Of a stretch of 62,298 nucleotides of DNA, positions 36,768-46,020 are shown in pieces. The notes beneath the pieces were generated by a model. It ran no database searches. It had not been told where the DNA came from and saw nothing but the letters and a program-made list of their open reading frames with translations. Source of the DNA: Gemmatimonadota bacterium (GTDB lineage: Bacteria; Gemmatimonadota; Gemmatimonadetes; Gemmatimonadales; Gemmatimonadaceae); NCBI GenBank assembly GCA_028287285.1, contig JAQBPY010000369.1, forward strand, positions 1 to 62,298, given 5' to 3'. How positions within the stretch are numbered: position 1 is the first letter of the stretch; every line of letters starts with the position of its first letter. The translations under genes were made by a program, and so were the position numbers.

Positions 36768-37109
36768 TCAGCAGCCAGTGCCGGGATCAGTGCATCCGGG
36801 CGAGCAGGAATAACCGTGCAGGCCATCATTGCACGTGCACGTATCGTAGGTACACTGGTCTCCACAGTACGTGTTTTGTGGCCCGGACATGCAATCCTGT
36901 GGATGAGACTGATCGCACGTAAGATTGGCGCACGTACTCTCGAACACCGTGCACCCAAAGTCAGTTGGCTGGCACTCTTCCGTCGGCTGGCAATCCATCG
37001 AGATGAGCCCAACGACTGTTCCTCGCCCAGCGCCAGCTTGCCTGGGCATCATGTCGAACACCTCGACATGCAGATCGTCCAACGTCAACTTGCGCTTCCT
37101 GCTACTCAT
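36768..37109 (-). CDS. lanA: Class I lanthipeptide precursor, Cys-rich
   Basis: The precursor is 113 residues. The leader contains KLTLDDLHVEVFDMM (7-21), the LxLDDLxVExF-type recognition motif of class I lanthipeptide precursors from Bacteroidota and Gemmatimonadota, followed by the RGTV segment. The core (about residues 40-113) is rich in Cys (13), Thr and Ser, with repeated patterns such as TCANLTC, YCGDQC, DTCTC and ends in PGTGC. That many Ser/Thr residues close to Cys would allow many (methyl)lanthionine rings. The ATG at 37109 has GGGGAGG five bases upstream. The gene lies on the minus strand, divergent from the modification genes (536 bases apart), and ends in a strong terminator. The mature product and number of rings cannot be predicted; a disulfide-rich peptide is the alternative. 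Confidence 0.82.
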   Translation of the reverse strand: MSSRKRKLTLDDLHVEVFDMMPRQAGAGRGTVVGLISMDCQPTEECQPTDFGCTVFESTCANLTCDQSHPQDCMSGPQNTYCGDQCTYDTCTCNDGLHGYSCSPGCTDPGTGC

Positions 37110-37645
37110 TGGGCCTCCCCATCTAGAGTTGTGGGACGCGAAGAAGGCATCGTCATCGCACCGCCCGAATCTTTGAGTGTAATGTCGGCATGTCGCCCCA
37201 CTGGCCTTAGCCATCTATCAAGATGACGTAATGCTAGAACGGATGAGTTGATACTACGCGAGGTCCAGTTCTATCATCATCTAAACGCCTTCGTCATGCT
37301 GATTAGAGAATCTTAGGCAGAGCGAATATCATGGCCCAAGCTGCACATGTCAATACTGCGAGCGACTCTGGGGATCAATCGCGTACGTGCGCGGCGCAAT
37401 GTCAAGTCGCCAGCGCTCAACCGACGTTGCTTGGCGCATGTACCGAATATTAGAAAATTCTTATTGTTGCCATGTGAGCGCAGAAATGGGTAACGCGGAC
37501 GGGCGAATGGAAGGTGCAATACCAAGTTAGTTTACAACCACGCCAATCACGGGCATCGTTCCACTTGCGCACAATCGTCCCGGTGTCAGATTGATTTCCG
37601 AGCAGCAAGGCCGGACGTCGGCATTCGACCTCGCACAAGTGAGAC
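37110..37645. promoter_or_regulatory. Divergent promoter region between lanA and the lanB operon
   Basis: This 536-base stretch is lower in GC than its surroundings and contains no convincing gene on either strand. It must contain the promoter of the precursor gene (minus) and of the biosynthetic operon (plus). I do not see a reliable -35/-10 pair or an operator, and no regulator gene exists in the cluster. Confidence 0.6.
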
Positions 37646-40501
37646 ATGATGGATTCCAACTCGCGAACAGTGCGGCTACACGTCGCGCCGGCGTTTCTTG
37701 TCCGGTATGCTGGCGTGCCGATGAATCGCCTCACAGGCCTGACCTCGGCCATGATTCGCGGATTGCTCGTGGAAGTTCTGCAGGCCGATAGTGGGATTGC
37801 GCAGCGGCAGGAGCAGGTATCACAGCTGCTTTTTGCAGCCGTCGGGGAGGCGACAGAGCGCGAGCAGCGACGCGGACTGCTTGCGCTCAGGCGCGCAATT
37901 TTCACTGAACGACCGGTGTCAGCCCGCGTCGCGGCGTGGACGACGACACTCGCCATCGGCGACCGCACAATAATCGAACAACAAATACTTGCATTGGCTC
38001 GTCGCGAACAGCTGGTCGCCCGCATCGATGAGTGCTGGTCCAACGAAGTCAATCTGTGGCGCGCAAAGTTCCGAGCACAATTGCATGATGTGGACTATGT
38101 ACTCTCGCTTCAGTTGGCGACGCCGGGTCTTGCGTCTGTACTTGAACAGTATCTGGTGGAACCGCCGCTGGGGCGTGGAGGCTCGCTGACACAGGTCGAA
38201 AGGGGCCTGTTACGATATTTCAGCAGGATGGCGACCAAGTCGACGCCCTTTGCGAGGTTCTGCGCAGTCGGGCGTGGTGCCTTCGACCGGTCCCCGCTCG
38301 TGGGAAGTGCACAGCTGATCGGGACGCCTACGGAAAAGACAACACGCGTGCGACTCAATAAGCGATTGTTTGACCTATTTTGGCGCGCTGCGATTTCCGT
38401 TCCGGAGCTGTCGCGAGGCCTGCCCGTGCTCTGGAATGAAACGGTGGAGGAGCGTGGCAGTAAATGGATACTACTTACGCGAACTGGCGTGCAGGAGACA
38501 TTTCGACACATCGAGTCGAACGAACTGCTGCACTACATTCGCAGACAGGTCATTAACGCCAATGGCAGGCGCACGATCGAATCTCTCGTAGAGGGATTTC
38601 TCGCCGACGCGACGTTGGAGGCATCCAAAGAAGAAGCTACCGCCTTTTGCGAAGGTTTGGTGCGCCTGGGCCTGTTGCGCTACAGCCATGGCATTCCAGA
38701 GCTCGAAGCTGATTGGGAGGAGCCTCTTGCGGGCGTACTCGAGAGGACAGGAAATGCACTCGGCATTGACCTGGGATCCACGCTCCGATCACTCCGCCGG
38801 CAAGCTGATCAGTTGGCGTGCTCGGATAAGGTTCGTAGGCCCGTCGGTATCGAGGCCATGAAGCAAGCCTTGCTTGACACTTTTGCCGACCAGCGAATTG
38901 CGCGGCCCCTCCCCAGTGAGCCCATCGTATGGGAGGACGCGACGGCATCCGCCACGATGAGTCTCTCCGGGACCTGTGCACCGCTGGAGAAGCTGGCGGA
39001 GCTCGCCGAACTGCTGTTGCCGATGTCCGAGACACATGCCCTTCAGGCAACGCTGCGGCAATTCTTCGAGAACCGCTACGGCACAGCTGTCGATCGCGTC
39101 CCAGTGCTTGAATTTTATGAGGAGTTCTACCGACATCATTTCAAGCATCATCTCGAAGTGGAACAGGGCCTGAGTACCCAAGAGCGGATGCTGCTCCAAG
39201 GTGCCTACAATCTGCAGAACCCCTTCAACCTGGAGTCCGTGCGCCGTGTGCACACCGCTCGGGAGTCCCTTTGTGAGCTCCTCCGAGCACGGTGGGAATC
39301 AAATCCCGCAGCCAGCGAAATCGTGCTTCGGCGCGATGATGTGCTAGGCTGCAGCAAAACTCTCCCGCCTGAGACTCTGGACGGACGATCTATCGCCGTG
39401 TTTGCGACACCAGCCTTTAGTGCAACGGAGAGCAACCTTCAGCAGCTCTACGTCCGAGGCGCGGAATGTTTTGCTGGATATGGCAAGTACTACTCCCGAT
39501 TTCTCGACTTGCTCCCCGGCGATTTTCTCGCCCAGGTGCGTGCCGATAATGAAGGAAACAGCAATGAGTGGCAGTTCGCTGAAATCGAAGCAGACGGTGC
39601 ATTCAATGGAAACCTTCATCCGTCCCTCGTCCGCACATCGATCCGCTACCCGCTCAGCGCGAGCGGTACGTCGGGAACCGTCATCGACTGTGGGCATCTG
39701 TGCGTGACCCGCGATACGAGCGACGCCAACGCACTGTGCTTGCTGAATACAACAACCGATGCGCGTGTAATCCCACTTGATCTCGGATTTCTAAACCCAA
39801 GGATGCGACCGCCGCTGTTTCAACTCCTTGCGCGCTTTGGTCTTCCCACAATGGGATTCATCCGTCTCCCTGACACATGGCTGAGAGCTCCACAGGCTTT
39901 GGCGACGCAAGAGGTGCCGTTGACGATACAATATCGGCCCCGCGTCACCTATGAAGGGGTCGTAGCCATCAGCCGCAGGCAATGGATGGTCCCTCGTGCG
40001 CTGTGGCCCGTCAGGCGAGCAGGGGAAGCTGAGCCGCAATACTTCGTGCGCCTCGCGCGCTGGCGGACTCTCCATGGCATCCCCGAGCGAGTTTACGTAC
40101 GGGTGATTCCGGGCTCTGCCCGGAACGTCGCATTGCCACCGGTGCTGGAACCCACCGAATCAGATGAGGGCGCGGAGGACGAGCAGATCGATGAAGAGGC
40201 AGCATTGCAATCCCCCGCTAGGGCGCCGGTCCCAGACAGTGACGTACGGGCTGATTCGAAAGCGCCGCCTCCGGCCGCGCAACTCACGAAACGACGCAAC
40301 TGGCGGAAACCGCAATTCGTCGACTTCGGTGATCCGAGCTTGGTAAGTTTGTTCGAACGGATGCCGTCAGGCCTATCACGATTCACGATGTGCATCGAAG
40401 AAGAGTTGCCGCGGAGTGGCGATCGCATCCGTTCGAATGAGGGCGAAATTGCTTCGGAGCTCGTGCTCCAGCTCTATCCGTCCCGATCTGCATGCTCATG
40501 A
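37646..40501 (+). CDS. Lantibiotic dehydratase, glutamylation part (LanB N-terminal)
   Basis: The protein is 951 residues. It matches the N-terminal, tRNA-Glu-dependent glutamylation region of LanB dehydratases, which activates Ser and Thr of the precursor. The hallmark RYFSRMATKSTPFARFCAVGRG lies near 190-211. The elimination domain is absent from the C-terminus and is encoded instead by the next gene, so this is a split LanB as in the pinensin clusters. A Glu/Asp- and Pro-rich linker (about 835-880) precedes a final segment. The start ATG at 37646 is doubled (ATGATG). The stop overlaps the next gene (ATGA). It is probably soluble and works with LanC in a complex. Confidence 0.93.
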   Translation: MMDSNSRTVRLHVAPAFLVRYAGVPMNRLTGLTSAMIRGLLVEVLQADSGIAQRQEQVSQLLFAAVGEATEREQRRGLLALRRAIFTERPVSARVAAWTTTLAIGDRTIIEQQILALARREQLVARIDECWSNEVNLWRAKFRAQLHDVDYVLSLQLATPGLASVLEQYLVEPPLGRGGSLTQVERGLLRYFSRMATKSTPFARFCAVGRGAFDRSPLVGSAQLIGTPTEKTTRVRLNKRLFDLFWRAAISVPELSRGLPVLWNETVEERGSKWILLTRTGVQETFRHIESNELLHYIRRQVINANGRRTIESLVEGFLADATLEASKEEATAFCEGLVRLGLLRYSHGIPELEADWEEPLAGVLERTGNALGIDLGSTLRSLRRQADQLACSDKVRRPVGIEAMKQALLDTFADQRIARPLPSEPIVWEDATASATMSLSGTCAPLEKLAELAELLLPMSETHALQATLRQFFENRYGTAVDRVPVLEFYEEFYRHHFKHHLEVEQGLSTQERMLLQGAYNLQNPFNLESVRRVHTARESLCELLRARWESNPAASEIVLRRDDVLGCSKTLPPETLDGRSIAVFATPAFSATESNLQQLYVRGAECFAGYGKYYSRFLDLLPGDFLAQVRADNEGNSNEWQFAEIEADGAFNGNLHPSLVRTSIRYPLSASGTSGTVIDCGHLCVTRDTSDANALCLLNTTTDARVIPLDLGFLNPRMRPPLFQLLARFGLPTMGFIRLPDTWLRAPQALATQEVPLTIQYRPRVTYEGVVAISRRQWMVPRALWPVRRAGEAEPQYFVRLARWRTLHGIPERVYVRVIPGSARNVALPPVLEPTESDEGAEDEQIDEEAALQSPARAPVPDSDVRADSKAPPPAAQLTKRRNWRKPQFVDFGDPSLVSLFERMPSGLSRFTMCIEEELPRSGDRIRSNEGEIASELVLQLYPSRSACS

Positions 40502-41418
40502 GTCCAGGAGTGGTCCGCCGGGACCAACGACAGCGGTCGTGGCTCAGTGCACATCTGTATTTCGACGGGCCAGTCTATTCCAGCGCCGGCGATGACGTCA
40601 TACGTCGAGTCGTCACGCCCGTTCTTGATTCTCTTGGCGAGCACCGTGCGGCCAGAGCGTTCTTCATTCGCTATGTGGACGACGGTCCGCATGTGCGACT
40701 ACGTATATCCGCGCCGTCGGCATATCTGGTCTCCACTGTTGGACCCGCGATCGAAGACATCGCGACGCGACAAAGCTTGAGGTTGAAATGGATACCCTAC
40801 GAGCCAGAAATCGCCCGATATGGCGGTCCATGGGCTGTCCCGGTCGCCGAAGAATTGTTCTGTGTCTCCAGTCGACTCGTCTGTACCCTCCTCTCGACCG
40901 CTTCGCCATGTTCGCAGTCGGCGCGACTCGGCTTTGCGCTGGTAAGCCAACTAATCCTGATGCGTACGTTCATTGACGACCGACGAGCGGCAGCATCAAT
41001 CGCGACGGGATATAGTCAAACGCTCCTTCGGGAGAGAATCGCACACGTTGCGCGCAGGACGCGACACGTCGACGCAGATATGGACGCGACGTGGGACCAC
41101 CAACGCCACTCACTGGAACGAATGACGAATGAGATATGGCGCTCGGCGCCTGCGGCACTGCCGCGGCCATTCGCCATCTATCAACGCCGACTGCGGAGAC
41201 TGCGCCAGGACTTGAATACGCTCGTGGACGACGGACGAGTGATACTTGCCGGGCGCACGGCGCAAAACCGAGAGGGCGCCACGCAGTTCCTCATTGCGAG
41301 TTATCTGCACATGTCGAACAACCGCTTCGGCCTCTCGCTCCTGGATGAAGCTTATATCAGCAGGCTCGTTGGTCGAGTGTTGCAAGAAGCGATCACGCTT
41401 CCCTCGACGGCATCATGA
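40498..41418 (+). CDS. Thiopeptide-type/LanB C-terminal elimination domain protein
   Basis: This 306-residue protein matches the C-terminal domain of LanB (Lant_dehydr_C, thiopeptide-type biosynthesis protein), which eliminates glutamate from glutamylated Ser/Thr to make dehydro residues. Typical pieces are WLSAHLYFDGP near the start, FFIRYVDDGPHVRLRI, RYGGP and SYLHMSNNRFGL near the end. It is split from the glutamylation domain, as in pinensin systems. The ATG at 40498 overlaps the preceding stop by ATGA; an in-frame ATG at 40492 is also possible. The 3' end overlaps the LanC gene start by four bases, so the three gene products are translated together. Confidence 0.92.
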   Translation: MSPGVVRRDQRQRSWLSAHLYFDGPVYSSAGDDVIRRVVTPVLDSLGEHRAARAFFIRYVDDGPHVRLRISAPSAYLVSTVGPAIEDIATRQSLRLKWIPYEPEIARYGGPWAVPVAEELFCVSSRLVCTLLSTASPCSQSARLGFALVSQLILMRTFIDDRRAAASIATGYSQTLLRERIAHVARRTRHVDADMDATWDHQRHSLERMTNEIWRSAPAALPRPFAIYQRRLRRLRQDLNTLVDDGRVILAGRTAQNREGATQFLIASYLHMSNNRFGLSLLDEAYISRLVGRVLQEAITLPSTAS

Positions 41419-43436
41419 ACACTAATCTCTGGCTCGATGAAGCTCGTCGCATCGCGGATCGGCTATTGCGCGATGCACTGTGGAGCAACGGTTCATGCAC
41501 GTGGCTGGTCAACCAGAAATCATGGGCCGCCGCGGATAAGGGTTGGTCGCTGGCCGCGGCGGGTCCAACGCTCTATCAGGGAAACGCAGGCATTGCACTG
41601 TTTCTCGGCGAGCTGGCATCGCTGACGTCAGAGAAAACATACGCGCGCGCCGCACAGGCAGCACTACGACATGCTGTGTGCGAAGGAATGCGGTTACCCG
41701 ATACCGCCTATGGCTTTCACACTGGCCGGGTTGGGATCGCCATGGTCGCGCATCGGTTCTCGGTGCTGTTCAAGGCCGATGAATGGCAGGCACACGCGAG
41801 GGCAGTCGTTGAACCGTTGATGGGCAACGAGTCTGCAGACAGAGGCCTCGATATCATCGCGGGGGCCGCTGGGGCAATTCCTTCACTGACACGCCTCGCT
41901 GAAAGCTGGACTGACCCGCGTATACTGGCTTCAGCACAACGTCTGGGGCGCGCGATCCTGCAACACGCCCGGTGGCACGCTGCCGGATGCTCCTGGCGTC
42001 CTCCAGGGCCAGGTGCTGCCCGTGACCTCACCGGCTACGCGCATGGTGCGGCGGGTTTTGCACACGCAATGCTTGAATTATTCGTGGCAACGGGCGATGA
42101 CGACTTTCACTACGCCGCGCGCCAGGCACACGCTTACGAAAACACTTGGTATTCCGAGGCCGAAGCGAATTGGCCGGATCATCGTCATCTCAAGCTGACC
42201 GAGTTGCTGATTGGCGCAGATGCGCGCTCGCAGGTGCGCGACCACATCGCCAAGGGCGAATTGCGCCCGTACGGCGCGCATTGCATGATGGCGTGGTGTC
42301 ACGGAGCACCGGGAATCGGCCTCGAGCGATTACGGGCGTGGAAGTTGTGCGGTCATCCTGACGACTGGCGTGACGCGCATCGCGCGGTGATCGCGACCAC
42401 GGCGTCGCTCGTCAACGTACCGCAGCGAAACTATTCTCTATGTCACGGAGCATTCGGCAACGCGACCCTCTTGCTAAGAGCGAATGCAGGGGTGCCGGAG
42501 TGGGGATATTTGAGAGCGCACGTGGAAGGCATCGCAGAGGAAGGAATAGGGACGGCGCGGCGTGAAGGTAAATGGAGACATGGCACCGGAGGCAATGAGA
42601 TCGAGCGGAGCCTTATGCTGGGCGAAGCTGGAATCGGCCTCTTCCTTCTCCAGTTGACGAACGGTGAGGTCGAAACCCCATTGCTTCAGGAAGGAACTGC
42701 CGCGACATCACCATCACCGGTCGTGCCTCCACTTCTGCGAAATGAACACATTCGCAGCGTCTTGCCCCAAACGGCGGCGCTGGCCGACCAAGGGGCGAGT
42801 GCGTCATGGCCATTGTTCACTGCGGATAGTCGCGGCGGGGATGAAAGCCCGGCAGTGACGGCAGCAGTGTGGCTGCAGACGTTGGAACCGTATCTCGCCG
42901 TCGTGGTGCTGGAGCACAGGCAGCAGCTCGAGGAATGTGTGGTTGAACTGCTCTGTGCCGTGGCTGGTCATCGGCTTGAAGACCGAACCCTGGGTACGCT
43001 TCTGGACGTCGTTGATGCTGGGGAAACCCCCGAGGACATCGCACGAGGTGAGTTCGTCGCCTCCCCGGAAGTATGGCTGCTGAACCCTATCGAGTCCTTG
43101 GGCGCTGGCCCTGGCTCGTCAAGTCGGAGCGCCGCGGTTGGTGCTCCTACCGTATGGCTTGTGAGGGCTAGCGACGGCAAGGTGCAAGCGTCGCGTGTCG
43201 GCCACTTGGTCGCGACGCTCTTGGAATCAATTACTGGACCCACAACGACTGATCAACTTGCAGATCAACTCGACCTGCACGACCCAAACGAACGATTGGT
43301 GTTGGCCGAGCAGATTCTCCAGCTTTTGCGCGCACGGGTCCTCATTCCCAAAGGGGCCGCGCAGCAACTCGGCGTGCCCATGTCCATCAGGTGGTTGGAG
43401 GTCACGTCCAGTCGAATGCAAGTCGTGAAAGCATGA
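41415..43436 (+). CDS. lanC: LanC-type lanthionine cyclase with C-terminal extension
   Basis: The protein is 673 residues. Residues 1-410 are a LanC cyclase, a zinc enzyme that adds cysteine thiols to dehydro residues. Zinc ligands are C295 (AWCHGAPG) and C343-H344 (SLCHGAFGN); the catalytic-type histidine H210 is in GYAHGAAGF. Residues 430-673 are an extra module not found in ordinary LanC. Its end (about 590-660: VWLVRASDGKVQASRVGH, then LLESITGPTTTDQLADQL, VLAEQILQLLRARVLIP) looks like a winged-helix or PqqD/RRE-like fold. It may bind the leader; that is inference. The start ATG overlaps the previous stop (ATGA), and the end overlaps the protease gene start (ATGA). Confidence 0.92.
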   Translation: MNTNLWLDEARRIADRLLRDALWSNGSCTWLVNQKSWAAADKGWSLAAAGPTLYQGNAGIALFLGELASLTSEKTYARAAQAALRHAVCEGMRLPDTAYGFHTGRVGIAMVAHRFSVLFKADEWQAHARAVVEPLMGNESADRGLDIIAGAAGAIPSLTRLAESWTDPRILASAQRLGRAILQHARWHAAGCSWRPPGPGAARDLTGYAHGAAGFAHAMLELFVATGDDDFHYAARQAHAYENTWYSEAEANWPDHRHLKLTELLIGADARSQVRDHIAKGELRPYGAHCMMAWCHGAPGIGLERLRAWKLCGHPDDWRDAHRAVIATTASLVNVPQRNYSLCHGAFGNATLLLRANAGVPEWGYLRAHVEGIAEEGIGTARREGKWRHGTGGNEIERSLMLGEAGIGLFLLQLTNGEVETPLLQEGTAATSPSPVVPPLLRNEHIRSVLPQTAALADQGASASWPLFTADSRGGDESPAVTAAVWLQTLEPYLAVVVLEHRQQLEECVVELLCAVAGHRLEDRTLGTLLDVVDAGETPEDIARGEFVASPEVWLLNPIESLGAGPGSSSRSAAVGAPTVWLVRASDGKVQASRVGHLVATLLESITGPTTTDQLADQLDLHDPNERLVLAEQILQLLRARVLIPKGAAQQLGVPMSIRWLEVTSSRMQVVKA

Positions 43437-44158
43437 ATGCTCAAGGGGCGTCCGTGAAGGCGGCTATGTCCGATAACCGGTCCCTCGTCGGTGTCATCGA
43501 CAGTGGATGGGACCGTGCCGTCGATGATGAGCGCGTAATTCCTGGGATCGGAATGGAATGGACCCGTGCGAATGCGAGGCTGACCATCGGCCGCGATGAC
43601 CGCGATAGGGCTGGGCATGGTACAGCCTGTGGTGACGTCATTCTGCGGGTAGCCCCGGAAGCGCGGATCATGCCGATTCGTGTGTTCGGCAACCGCATGG
43701 AAACAACGCCGGAACTTCTCATTGCCGCGATTCGGTGGGCGGCGGACGTCGGTTTGCGACTTGTTAATATCAGTGCAGGAACATTCCGTGCGGATTGTCG
43801 AGACGAGCTGTATGCGGCTTGTGCGGAAGCGGCCACGGGCGGGGTAACAATCGTCGCTGCTGCCGTCTACAACTTCGGGTGGTGTCATCCTGCAAGTTTC
43901 GACTGCGTCGTGGGTGTAAGCAGGGGACGGTTCCGCGAGCGTGACCGTGTGTACTACGATGCAGAACATGAGGTGCAGGTTCAGGCGCAGGGTCGGCATC
44001 GGGCAACGCGAGGAATCGGAGCAACACTTCCCCTCCAGCTTGGATCGAGCCTGGCTGCCGCCTACATCTCCGGGAGAATCGCCGCGCTCGGTCCGCAGGT
44101 CGCATCGGCCGGCCCGCAGAGTGTCCGAGACGCATTGGCGAAGATGGCAACAGCGTGA
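43433..44158 (+). CDS. lanP: Subtilisin-type (S8) leader protease
   Basis: This 241-residue subtilase has no signal peptide or pro-domain. Triad motifs are D23 (VIDSGWD), H62 (AGHGTACGDV) and S206 (LGSSLAAAYISG), with N147 as a candidate oxyanion residue. The length is short for a subtilase and suggests a minimal cytoplasmic protease. In the lanthipeptide operon it is most likely LanP, which removes the leader. The cut could lie near the RGTVVG segment of the precursor. The ATG at 43433 overlaps the LanC stop (ATGA). It precedes the transporter by 41 bases. No other peptidase in the cluster, and no C39 domain in the transporter, could do this. Confidence 0.87.
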   Translation: MNAQGASVKAAMSDNRSLVGVIDSGWDRAVDDERVIPGIGMEWTRANARLTIGRDDRDRAGHGTACGDVILRVAPEARIMPIRVFGNRMETTPELLIAAIRWAADVGLRLVNISAGTFRADCRDELYAACAEAATGGVTIVAAAVYNFGWCHPASFDCVVGVSRGRFRERDRVYYDAEHEVQVQAQGRHRATRGIGATLPLQLGSSLAAAYISGRIAALGPQVASAGPQSVRDALAKMATA

Positions 44159-44199
44159 CCTTCAAGCGCCCACTGCTGACGACGCTGATGTCATAGCAC

Positions 44200-46020
44200 A
44201 TGAAATCATCGCGTCAGGTGGCATCATATCGGACGCCGTCATTGCGAGAAGCGTTGTCCTACTTCTGGCGACTGAGCGTGATCGTCCGCCCGTATTGGGG
44301 AGGGATCGCCAGGGGCTTGGCACTTGGTTTGATCGCAGGGACCCTAGCCCTCGCGACTCCGTTCTTTTCAAAGCTGTACTTCGACTCCGTGTACCCGACG
44401 CGAGACATCTCGCTCATGCACGGGCTCGTATTGGGGGTGGCGGCATTCACCATTGCGTCTGCACTGGTCGGCACGTTGCGCGGCTACTACTCACAGATGA
44501 TTGCGGTGAGAATGAATAGTGCTGTAAGCCTCATGTATTTCAACCATTTGCAGCATCTCCCCATTCGTTTTTTTGACGATCATCGCGTTGGCGAGATCAT
44601 GAGCCGGCTCGGCGACATGCGGTCATCACTCGGTGCCGTGTCGCGCATGTTTCAGACCGTCCTTTTGAATGGAGTCTATTTGCTGCTCGTACCTCCGTTC
44701 TTAGTTGCTCTGAATTGGAAGCTATCCGTCGTATCGCTCATCAGCACACCACTCGTCGTCGTGATTTCGACGATGACCAGCCGTGTAACTCGCCGATATA
44801 TCAAGCAGACCGCCGAAACAAATGGCGACCTGAACGCTACGCAGGTGGAGGCCCTGAGCCAGATACGAACGCTGAAGGCAATGGCCGTGGAGCATGAGAT
44901 ATTCGTTGATGTGAAGGCACGAACGGAGGAAGCCATGCGCCTGCAACTCAAGGCTGCGGGGGTGGGAGCCGTCGTTGGCATCGGGAACACGATGCTGAGG
45001 GCCGCAGGGACCGCGTTGTTTACCTGGTACGCCTGGACACTCATCCTCAACGGGGAGATGACACTCGGGTCGTTTGTCGCGTTCTCCGCATATCTGGGAT
45101 ATCTCACCGGACCTGTTGGCCAGCTTGCCGGTATTTTTGCGGACTTCCAGCAGTCAGCGATCTCCTTGGGGCGTGCATTTGAGTATCTGGATCTCCTACC
45201 AGAGCAGAGTCCTGACGGGGCGTATACGAAACCCGATTCCGCTACGCACCCGTTGCGGGGCGAGATTCAGCTGGAGTCGGTTTGCTTTGGATACGCGGCG
45301 GACCGGCCGGTGCTCCGCGATATCTCTCTGGATTTCCTGCCAGGGACCATCACGGCACTCGTCGGATCGAGCGGCGCAGGAAAGTCGTCCGTTCTCCGAC
45401 TGTTATGCAGAATGGAGTCGCCCGACTCGGGATGTATCCGAATGGATGGTACTCCACTCGACCAGATTCCGCTGCATGAACTGCGACGGCAGATGGCCGT
45501 CGTGTGGCAAGAGCCGACCCTTCTCCGCGGAAGTATCTGGGACAATCTCGTGATCGGTTTCCCCGAGACCACGCGCGACTCTGTGGATCGCGCCATTCGG
45601 ATCTGTCAGCTCGACTCGCTGATCGCGAATCTGCCGCTCGAATACGAGACGATGGTTGCAGAGTGGGGAGCTACTCTCTCAGGAGGTCAGCGCCAGCGCT
45701 TTTCATTGGCTCGCGCCCTGATCTGTGACGCCCCGATCCTCCTATTGGATGAGACCACCTCACAGGTCGATGTTCAGACGGAGGAGAGCCTATTCCGCGC
45801 GATGATCCCGGGAATAAAGGACAAAACGGTCGTTCTGGTGACGCATCGGATGGCGACGGCAGGCCTTGCCCACAAGATTGTCGTCATGGACGATGGCATG
45901 GTCGTCGGTGTCGGAAATCATTCGGAACTGTTGGCGAACTGTCCGCACTATCGGCAGATGGTGCAGGCCGCTCGACTCAAGGACGATGTCAGCAAACCAC
46001 GAATGTTGGGTGTCCTTTGA
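44200..46020 (+). CDS. lanT: ABC exporter (fused TM and ATPase), LanT-type
   Basis: This 606-residue half-transporter carries six membrane helices (about 30-325) and a nucleotide-binding domain with Walker A GSSGAGKSS (389-397), the signature LSGGQRQR (about 493), and Walker B ILLLDETTSQVD. There is no N-terminal C39 protease domain, so leader cleavage is left to the subtilase. Two copies form the exporter of the peptide, coupled to the HlyD-type adaptor encoded next. The start ATG at 44200 lies 41 bases after the protease gene; no clear ribosome site is seen. The stop overlaps the following TTG start. GC content is slightly lower than in the chromosome around. Confidence 0.9.
   Translation: MKSSRQVASYRTPSLREALSYFWRLSVIVRPYWGGIARGLALGLIAGTLALATPFFSKLYFDSVYPTRDISLMHGLVLGVAAFTIASALVGTLRGYYSQMIAVRMNSAVSLMYFNHLQHLPIRFFDDHRVGEIMSRLGDMRSSLGAVSRMFQTVLLNGVYLLLVPPFLVALNWKLSVVSLISTPLVVVISTMTSRVTRRYIKQTAETNGDLNATQVEALSQIRTLKAMAVEHEIFVDVKARTEEAMRLQLKAAGVGAVVGIGNTMLRAAGTALFTWYAWTLILNGEMTLGSFVAFSAYLGYLTGPVGQLAGIFADFQQSAISLGRAFEYLDLLPEQSPDGAYTKPDSATHPLRGEIQLESVCFGYAADRPVLRDISLDFLPGTITALVGSSGAGKSSVLRLLCRMESPDSGCIRMDGTPLDQIPLHELRRQMAVVWQEPTLLRGSIWDNLVIGFPETTRDSVDRAIRICQLDSLIANLPLEYETMVAEWGATLSGGQRQRFSLARALICDAPILLLDETTSQVDVQTEESLFRAMIPGIKDKTVVLVTHRMATAGLAHKIVVMDDGMVVGVGNHSELLANCPHYRQMVQAARLKDDVSKPRMLGVL

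Noticed and set aside
36768..37109. EGF-like or ordinary disulfide-rich secreted peptide
   Set aside because: There is no signal peptide, and the LTLDDLxVExF leader motif together with the adjacent LanB/LanC genes argue for a lanthipeptide precursor.
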